Of a stretch of 10,297 bases of DNA, positions 5,816-10,297 are shown piece after piece. The notes below the pieces were generated by a model. It was not told the origin of the DNA. It was given only the letters and a program-made list of their open reading frames with translations, and ran no database searches. The DNA comes from an uncultured Clostridia bacterium. GTDB lineage: Bacteria; Bacillota; Clostridia; Christensenellales; CAG-314. Numbering within the stretch: position 1 is the first letter of the stretch; each line of letters starts with the position of its first letter. Position numbers and translations under genes: made by a program. The stretch spans positions 1-10,297 of the forward strand of contig CAKRAM010000111.1 of assembly GCA_934294965.1 (NCBI GenBank), written 5' to 3'.

Positions 5816-6073
5816 ATGCAAGCAGACAGCAAAAAGGTAATCAGATTGCTCAAAACCGTTCGCGGACAAATGGACGGTATAATAAAAATGGTGGAAGAAA
5901 ACCGCGACTGCGTGGAAATTTCCAACCAAATTATGGCCAGTAGGGCAATTTTGTCCCGCGTAAACAACGAAGTTTTGCTTGCTCACATAGCCAATTGCGT
6001 TTTGGGTGCTCCGGAAGATCAACAAGAAGAAAAAATGGTGGAACTTTCGGACATTTTGAACAAAATGATCTAA
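5816..6073 (+). CDS. csoR: CsoR-family copper-sensing transcriptional repressor
   Basis: This 85-residue all-helical protein belongs to the CsoR/RcnR (DUF156) family. Such proteins bind operator DNA as tetramers and release it when they bind metal. The Cu(I) ligand set is complete: Cys32, His57 and Cys61, with the same spacing (25 and 4 residues) as Cys36, His61 and Cys65 of M. tuberculosis CsoR. This argues for copper rather than nickel, formaldehyde or persulfide sensing. GGAGGT (5801-5806) inside the end of copA lies 9 nt before the ATG, and the genes are 2 nt apart, so they are co-transcribed and probably coupled. The likely target is the TACCC-N5-GGGTG site at the operon promoter. No terminator was found in the 66 nt downstream. 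Confidence 0.94.
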   Translation: MQADSKKVIRLLKTVRGQMDGIIKMVEENRDCVEISNQIMASRAILSRVNNEVLLAHIANCVLGAPEDQQEEKMVELSDILNKMI

Positions 6074-6121
6074 CACAAAAGTCGCTATTTGCACTTTTCC
6101 TTGCGGCATTGCAACGCCAAG

Positions 6122-6147
6122 TCGTTCATATATTATTCTATGAACGA
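6122..6147 (+). promoter_or_regulatory. Perfect 9-bp inverted repeat enclosing the yqfC start codon
   Basis: TCGTTCATA (6122-6130) and TATGAACGA (6139-6147) are exact reverse complements around an 8-nt AT-rich loop. The ATG of yqfC (6140-6142) lies in the right arm. In RNA the start codon would be base-paired; in DNA the site could be a dyad operator. No Shine-Dalgarno sequence is visible. Confidence 0.55.
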
Positions 6148-6409
6148 TTCATTTAACGGAACGGTAGCCGACATTTGCCAAGTCGAACTAAAAACGCTTC
6201 TTTGCGGCTACAAATATTCGGTTTTCGACGGCAAAACGTTTGTTTTGGAAGGGCATAAAGGCATTGCCTCGTATAGCGACGTTTGCGTAAAGTTTTCCGT
6301 CAAGTGCGGCGCGATTGCCGTCACGGGAACAGACCTGAAAATCAAGTGCCTTCAAAGCGGCTTTGCCGTGGTGCAAGGCAAAATTTGCGCCGTCGAGGTG
6401 AAAAGTTGA
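6140..6409 (+). CDS. yqfC: YqfC-like sporulation protein (YabP/YqfC family)
   Basis: This small protein of the YabP/YqfC family, next to yqfD, is 89 residues from ATG 6140. The family signature is clear: LEGHKGIASYSD (36-47), an alternating beta-rich stretch, and GTDLKIK (63-69) followed by a short hydrophobic beta strand. In B. subtilis yqfC belongs to the sigma-E (mother-cell) regulon; its biochemical role is unresolved. A longer frame opens at TTG 6089, but the extra 17 residues do not resemble the family and have no ribosome site, so I prefer the ATG. That ATG also lacks a Shine-Dalgarno sequence and sits in a perfect inverted repeat. The stop overlaps the yqfD start by 4 nt (TTGA). I could not identify a convincing sigma-E promoter. 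Confidence 0.85.
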   Translation: MNDSFNGTVADICQVELKTLLCGYKYSVFDGKTFVLEGHKGIASYSDVCVKFSVKCGAIAVTGTDLKIKCLQSGFAVVQGKICAVEVKS

Positions 6410-7482
6410 GCAAGCAGTGTCAGGTGTCCTTTTGCGGACTTAACGCCGCCATTGTTTTGTGTAAACTTTCGCAATTCGGCGTTACGGATTTTCATAAAAG
6501 CGGACGTAACTGTTCGATTCGGATAAAAACCGTCCACCTGAACGCGGCGTTAGACCTGCTAAAAGAGAGCGGTTTTACCGATATTTCGGTGCGATACGTG
6601 GGCATTTCGGCTGTGACGGACTTTTTTTCCAAGCATTGGCTTTTGCCGATTGCCTTTGTTTTGGCAGTTGCGCTTTGCGCCGTTTTGCCGATGTTTTGCC
6701 TCAAAATCGACGTTGGCGGAGATTTGCCTGCGGAGCAAGTGCAAGCCGCGCTTTCCGATTGCGGAGTAACCGTCGGCAAGAAGATTGTCGGCTTGGACTT
6801 AGACACGTTGGAAAACGCCTTGTGCCTAAAATTGGGCGCAATGTACGTAACGGTAAACCGCAGCGGTTGCCGCCTTTCTGTCAATGCCTACAAAAAAAAG
6901 TTGCCGCAGGATGTCATCGACCTAAAATCTCACCGCGATATGGTTGCTTCGGCCGATGGAGAGGTTGTTTCGGTGTTGTGCGAGCAGGGCAATCCGCTGG
7001 TAAAGGTGGGGAATGTAGTGAGCGTCGGCGACGTCCTTATCGAGGGCAAGCGCATTTTTGCCGACGGCACGTTCAGCCCGGTTTATGCCTGCGGAAGGGT
7101 AAAACTCAAAGTGTCCAAAAGCGGCTTTGCACCTTTTTGTGGATACGTCATGCAAACCGAACTTACGGGCAAAACCCAACGGGTAACCTACGTAAAACTG
7201 TTCGGAAAAAGGTACGCAAAGGCGGCTTCTTTTGCAACCTACACGGAGCAATCCTCCTGCGTAAAACTTTCGCCGCTGTGTTTGGAAGTCGGCACATTGA
7301 CCTATGCCGAAACCGTTCAAAAACAAATTCCTTGCACCGTGTACGAAGTCTTGACGGATTTACAAAGTGCGGCGCTTTCCGCTGCGCTAAAAGGTTGCGA
7401 TTTTTCGCCTGTTCAAACCACGTATTCCGTTTCCCCAAGCGGAGTAACCGCCACTGTTTTCGGCTACGTGTACTGTTATTGA
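6406..7482 (+). CDS. yqfD: YqfD-like sporulation membrane protein
   Basis: This 358-residue protein resembles the stage IV sporulation protein YqfD, a mother-cell membrane protein expressed with yqfC. The start is TTG at 6406, because GAGGTG (6395-6400) lies 5 nt upstream and the TTGA overlap with the yqfC stop implies translational coupling. Upstream in-frame codons back to 6283 only shadow yqfC. The N-terminal 75 residues form a mixed alpha/beta domain. One transmembrane helix lies at about 77-99, followed by an extracytoplasmic part. It includes a POTRA-like segment (about 100-165) and a beta-sandwich motif near 184-214 (GNPLVKVGNVVSVGDVLIEG), a hallmark of the family. The length is somewhat shorter than the roughly 400 residues of the Bacillus protein. 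Function remains poorly defined. Confidence 0.88.
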   Translation: MSKQCQVSFCGLNAAIVLCKLSQFGVTDFHKSGRNCSIRIKTVHLNAALDLLKESGFTDISVRYVGISAVTDFFSKHWLLPIAFVLAVALCAVLPMFCLKIDVGGDLPAEQVQAALSDCGVTVGKKIVGLDLDTLENALCLKLGAMYVTVNRSGCRLSVNAYKKKLPQDVIDLKSHRDMVASADGEVVSVLCEQGNPLVKVGNVVSVGDVLIEGKRIFADGTFSPVYACGRVKLKVSKSGFAPFCGYVMQTELTGKTQRVTYVKLFGKRYAKAASFATYTEQSSCVKLSPLCLEVGTLTYAETVQKQIPCTVYEVLTDLQSAALSAALKGCDFSPVQTTYSVSPSGVTATVFGYVYCY

Positions 7483-7614
7483 CTGTGTGGCAGACGTGTT
7501 TGCCGAAGAAGTTGCAACAACCTCTGCAAGAAACACTGCAAGTCGGCGCATATGACAAAATAACGTAACTCAAAACGGTTCGGCGTTTGCTGTTCCGCTT
7601 TTGCAGGTCTTAAT

Positions 7615-7639
7615 GCAAAACCGCCAAAACGGTTTTTGC
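7615..7639 (+). promoter_or_regulatory. Hairpin directly upstream of the phoH ribosome site
   Basis: AAAACCG (7617-7623) pairs with CGGTTTT (7630-7636) around a 6-nt loop; an extra GC/GC pair closes it if T7637 bulges. It ends 1 nt before the AGGAGA ribosome site. The stem with trailing Ts resembles a weak terminator or attenuator, but the T-run is only 5 nt and is partly paired. I see nothing else clear in 7483-7614. Confidence 0.35.
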
Positions 7640-7654
7640 TAGGAGAATTTAACT

Positions 7655-8611
7655 ATGATTTCTAAAACGATAAAAACCGACTCGATGGACGAACTAATAA
7701 AATTGTTCGGTCCCTTCGACGAAAACATCAAGGCAATTTGCGCCGCGTTCGACGTAAAAGTCGTGCCGGAAAATGGTCAAAGCAGCCTGTACGGAGAGGA
7801 AAAAAACGTCCTCTCCGCTCTTGCCGTAATCGAAAAACTGCGCGGTTTCATCTCCGGCGGCGATACCGTGGATATCGGCAGGGTAAACTACCTTTGCCAG
7901 TGCGCCAAGGACGGTGTTTTGGACGAAGTTGACGAACTTTTGGACAACGTGGTTGCAATCACAAGTCGCGGAAAGCCGATAAAAAGCAAAACCGTCGGTC
8001 AAAAAAAGTACGTGGACTTGTTGAAGAAAAAGACCATAACTTTCGGTATCGGACCTGCAGGCACGGGAAAAACCTATTTGGCTGTGGCAATTGCCGTCTC
8101 GGCGTACAAGGCAAAGCAGGTTGATAAGATAATTCTCACACGTCCGGCAGTGGAAGCGGGGGAAAAACTCGGCTTTTTGCCCGGCGACTTGCAGGAAAAA
8201 GTAAATCCGTACTTGCGCCCGCTGTACGATGCATTGTCGGAAATGCTCGGCGCGGACACCTACTCCAAAATGATGGAAAAAGGGCTTATCGAAATCGCCC
8301 CTTTGGCGTATATGCGCGGAAGGACGCTTTCCAATGCCTATGTAATTTTGGACGAAGCGCAAAACACCACAAAAGAGCAAATCAAAATGTTTTTAACTCG
8401 TTTGGGAGAAAACAGCAAAATGATAATCACCGGCGACTTGACGCAAATCGATTTGCCTCCCAAGCAAACCTCCGGGCTTAAACACGCAATCAGGATACTG
8501 AAAAACATCAATGACATACGCATTATCCGCCTAACGGAAAAGGACGTGGTACGCCATCCGCTCGTTCAACAAATCGTCAAAGCGTACGAAACGGACGGCA
8601 AAAGCGAATAA
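7655..8611 (+). CDS. phoH: PhoH-family ATPase
   Basis: This 318-residue cytoplasmic P-loop ATPase belongs to the PhoH/YbeZ family, which is linked to RNA metabolism and ribosome maturation through its partner YbeY. An N-terminal KH-like region (about 1-105) is followed by the ATPase domain. Visible motifs are Walker A GPAGTGKT (133-140), the conserved LTRPAVEAGEKLGFLPGD (161-178), Walker B VILDEAQN (230-237) and GDLTQID (260-266). AGGAGA (7641-7646) lies 8 nt before the ATG. The length and motif order are standard, and nothing appears broken. It lies 172 nt after yqfD and before a pgpH homologue, as in many Bacillota, where ybeY follows. The gap and a hairpin before the start leave open whether it has its own promoter. 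The name reflects family history (phosphate starvation in E. coli), not a demonstrated role here. Confidence 0.95.
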   Translation: MISKTIKTDSMDELIKLFGPFDENIKAICAAFDVKVVPENGQSSLYGEEKNVLSALAVIEKLRGFISGGDTVDIGRVNYLCQCAKDGVLDEVDELLDNVVAITSRGKPIKSKTVGQKKYVDLLKKKTITFGIGPAGTGKTYLAVAIAVSAYKAKQVDKIILTRPAVEAGEKLGFLPGDLQEKVNPYLRPLYDALSEMLGADTYSKMMEKGLIEIAPLAYMRGRTLSNAYVILDEAQNTTKEQIKMFLTRLGENSKMIITGDLTQIDLPPKQTSGLKHAIRILKNINDIRIIRLTEKDVVRHPLVQQIVKAYETDGKSE

Positions 8612-8677
8612 TAGCGAATAATAGTGTATTTGAGGCGGTCGTGATTGTCTTGCTTAATTTTGCGGACAAGCTATCGT

Positions 8678-8706
8678 TTGACAAACGGTTCTACTAATGA
8701 TAAAAT
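8678..8706 (+). promoter_or_regulatory. Strong sigma-A promoter for the pgpH homologue
   Basis: A perfect TTGACA (8678-8683) is followed after exactly 17 nt by TAAAAT (8701-8706), which is preceded by TGA (8698-8700), an extended -10. The predicted start is about 8712-8714, giving a leader of about 135 nt before the ATG at 8847. The downstream genes can thus be expressed independently of yqfC-yqfD-phoH. Confidence 0.85.
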
Positions 8707-8713
8707 AATATAC

Positions 8714-8813
8714 AAATTTTTGGAATATGCACGGCGGAAAATCGTCCGTTTTCCAAAATTTACGGCTGCTTGCACCAAACGAGCGCGCAAAACGCAAACG
8801 TTCGGCAAGCGGC
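8714..8813 (+). promoter_or_regulatory. Two-hairpin structured 5' leader of the pgpH homologue
   Basis: Hairpin 1 (8714-8761) pairs TTTTGGAA with TTCCAAAA (8 bp, extended outward past one bulged T). An inner ACGGCG / CG(T)CCGT stem lies within it. Hairpin 2 (8765-8813) pairs 8765-8773 with 8805-8813 (9 bp, one G-U), then 8780-8785 with 8799-8804 (6 bp, one G-U), with a one-sided 6-nt bulge. It starts at the predicted transcription start and ends 20 nt before the GAGGAGA ribosome site. No T-run follows either stem. I do not recognise a known riboswitch, and it does not resemble what I remember of the ydaO c-di-AMP motif. Confidence 0.5.
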
Positions 8814-8846
8814 AATAACGTGATAAATCCAATGAGGAGATTATCG

Positions 8847-10297
8847 ATGAAAAAGAAAAAAATTTACAACATAGGGTGGAAGTCGGTTGTCGTTTGTTAT
8901 GTAACCGGTTTCATCGTGTTCGGTTTGTTGGCGTTTTTGGTAAACCTGTTCACAAACTACCCGAAGTTTAGCCACGAAACCGGGCTGCTTCGCACCGGTA
9001 TTCAGTTGGCTATAACGGCAATTTTGCTCATATCGCACGCGCTGTACACGTTCTTTGCCGACAGGTCGGTTATGGAAACGCCCCGCAAAATGTGGGCAAC
9101 GATGACGGCAATGCTAATTTGTTACGCAGTTATAGAATTTGCTTCGTTTTGGACTTACGGACTGTACGCCGTGCCAATTGCGTTGTGCGCGGTAATGCTG
9201 TCCTTGCTTATTTCGGACAAATGCGGATTCTACGCCAACTTTGTCGTAATAATGCTTTGTTTTTTGCAGTATATCAACTGGCAGGACGTTTCCACTTTGG
9301 ATTCCGAAGCGTACTTCTATTTGTTGTTCGGCGGAGTTATTCAAGCGGTGTTCGCGTCCTACATTTTCGGAAAAGGTTATCGCCGCATAAACTACGTAGG
9401 CTACGGCTTACTTTTGGGCGTAATTGCCGCCGTTTGTTCCTTTGCCGCATACCTGATGTTTATCGACGGCACAACGATTTCTTGGGCGGAAATCGGCATA
9501 AAGACGGGCATCTCGTTTGCAAGCGGAATCATTTGCACAATGCTTATGTTCGTACTTGTTTCGCTGTTCGAGGTGTCGTTCGATTTGGTCACGGTGTTCC
9601 GCTTTTCGGAAATTGCCTCGTCGGATAACGAACTTATGCGTCGCCTGTTCGAAAAAGCTCCGGGCACGTATAATCACTGCCTAACGGTTGCGGTCTATGC
9701 CGAAGCCTGCGCAATGGCAATAGGTATAAGCGTCGTCGAGGCGCGCGCCGCGGCGTACTATCACGATATCGGCAAACTCAAAAACCCGTCGTATTTTGTG
9801 GAAAACCAATTCGGCGGAGTTAACCCTCACGACAACATGACGCCGGAAGCCAGCGTTCGTATGATCAAGTCCCACGTAACCAACGGAATTGCGCTTGCCA
9901 ACGAATACAAACTTCCCGAAGAAGTCAAGCGCGCCATAGCCGAACATCACGGCACCATGCCGATAAAGTACTTCTACCTAAAAGCCAAAAAGTACACCGA
10001 CGGCGACTTGCCTTACGACGACTACTGCTACGACGGTCCCAAACCCACAACCAAAGTTTCGGCAATACTTATGATTTGCGACGCGTCCGAGGCGGCACTT
10101 CGCGCGTCCGGCAAGCAAAACGCCGAAAAAGTGGTGGACGACATCGTTGCCGAACGTTTGGCATTTAACCAATTTTCCGATTGCGACATAACCATGAAGG
10201 AAATCGACATCATCAAAAGTACTATCATCACCACATTTTGCGGAATCCGCCATCAAAGAGTAAGTTATCCGGATATCAAGTTGGAAGGAGATAAATG
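8847..10297 (+). CDS. pgpH: PgpH/YqfF-like membrane HD-domain phosphodiesterase lacking the extracellular domain (3' edge of window)
   Basis: This is a homologue of PgpH (YqfF), the membrane HD hydrolase that degrades the second messenger c-di-AMP to pApA. GAGGAGA (8834-8840) lies 6 nt before the ATG. All 483 codons to the edge are open, and the last two bases (TG) probably begin a TGA that overlaps the next gene's ATG. Residues 11-245 form about seven or eight membrane helices. The HD domain follows, with an apparently complete metal-binding set: His277 (YNHCLTVA), His306-Asp307 (YYHDIGK), His328, His343, His367-368 (AEHHGT) and Asp412 (ICDASEA). Family members usually carry an extracellular 7TMR-HDED domain of a few hundred residues after the first helix. 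Here only about 15 residues separate helices 1 and 2. Upstream DNA has no room for it, so the protein is near 483 residues instead of about 700. Confidence 0.9.
   Translation, partial: MKKKKIYNIGWKSVVVCYVTGFIVFGLLAFLVNLFTNYPKFSHETGLLRTGIQLAITAILLISHALYTFFADRSVMETPRKMWATMTAMLICYAVIEFASFWTYGLYAVPIALCAVMLSLLISDKCGFYANFVVIMLCFLQYINWQDVSTLDSEAYFYLLFGGVIQAVFASYIFGKGYRRINYVGYGLLLGVIAAVCSFAAYLMFIDGTTISWAEIGIKTGISFASGIICTMLMFVLVSLFEVSFDLVTVFRFSEIASSDNELMRRLFEKAPGTYNHCLTVAVYAEACAMAIGISVVEARAAAYYHDIGKLKNPSYFVENQFGGVNPHDNMTPEASVRMIKSHVTNGIALANEYKLPEEVKRAIAEHHGTMPIKYFYLKAKKYTDGDLPYDDYCYDGPKPTTKVSAILMICDASEAALRASGKQNAEKVVDDIVAERLAFNQFSDCDITMKEIDIIKSTIITTFCGIRHQRVSYPDIKLEGDK
10283..10297 (+). other. Ribosome site and probable start codon of the next gene (ybeY expected)
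   Basis: GGAAGGAG (10283-10290) lies 4 nt before ATG at 10295-10297, the last bases of the window. It would overlap the expected TGA of the pgpH homologue as ATGA. By conserved gene order the next gene should be the rRNA-processing endonuclease ybeY, but none of its coding sequence is visible. Confidence 0.45.

Noticed and set aside
6105..6134. Sigma-E-like promoter (GCATTGC, 14 nt, CATATATT) before yqfC
   Set aside because: The -10-like part fits reasonably, but the -35 is poor, and the start point would fall on the ATG itself. Too weak to list.
6089..6139. N-terminal extension of yqfC from TTG 6089
   Set aside because: There is no ribosome site and no resemblance to the family. The extra residues include codons spanning the left arm of the inverted repeat.
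6283..6405. N-terminal extension of yqfD by 41 codons
   Set aside because: It is the out-of-frame shadow of yqfC (rich in Arg). The TTG at 6406 has a GAGGTG ribosome site at the right distance.

Overview
The window looks like chromosomal DNA from a spore-forming Bacillota, most likely class Clostridia. The main evidence is the block yqfC-yqfD-phoH-pgpH, followed by what appears to be the first codon of ybeY, an order conserved in endospore formers. The tmRNA, SLC13-type permease, copper operon and promoter style (TTGACA / TATAAT with extended -10) all fit. I cannot name a genus.

Layout. Positions 1-637 contain no gene I can support: a strong hairpin terminator near the left edge, then decayed copies of an interspersed repeat. 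From 638 to 1089 on the minus strand lie the terminator, gene and promoter of tmRNA (ssrA). A minus-strand permease of the SLC13/ion-transporter superfamily follows (1117-2283). About 0.95 kb of non-coding DNA (2284-3209) holds more copies of the same repeat, a second short repeat and a large palindrome.

The copper module (3210-6073) has an extended -10 promoter overlapped by a CsoR-type operator. It drives copA, a Cu(I)-exporting P1B-ATPase with metal-binding domains at both ends, and csoR, its copper-sensing repressor. The C-terminal domain of CopA carries its own Shine-Dalgarno sequence and in-frame ATG, so the gene may also yield a free CopZ-like chaperone.

The last part is the conserved sporulation/RNA-metabolism/c-di-AMP block: yqfC (start codon inside a perfect inverted repeat), yqfD (TTG start, translationally coupled), phoH, then a strong promoter with a two-hairpin leader and a PgpH-like HD phosphodiesterase. 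This last gene runs to the window edge and lacks the extracellular domain usual for its family.

I see no phage, CRISPR, toxin-antitoxin or insertion-sequence gene. The unusual signals are regulatory and architectural: the nested copZ start, the covarying repeat family, the structured pgpH leader, the trimmed PgpH and the atypical tmRNA tag.
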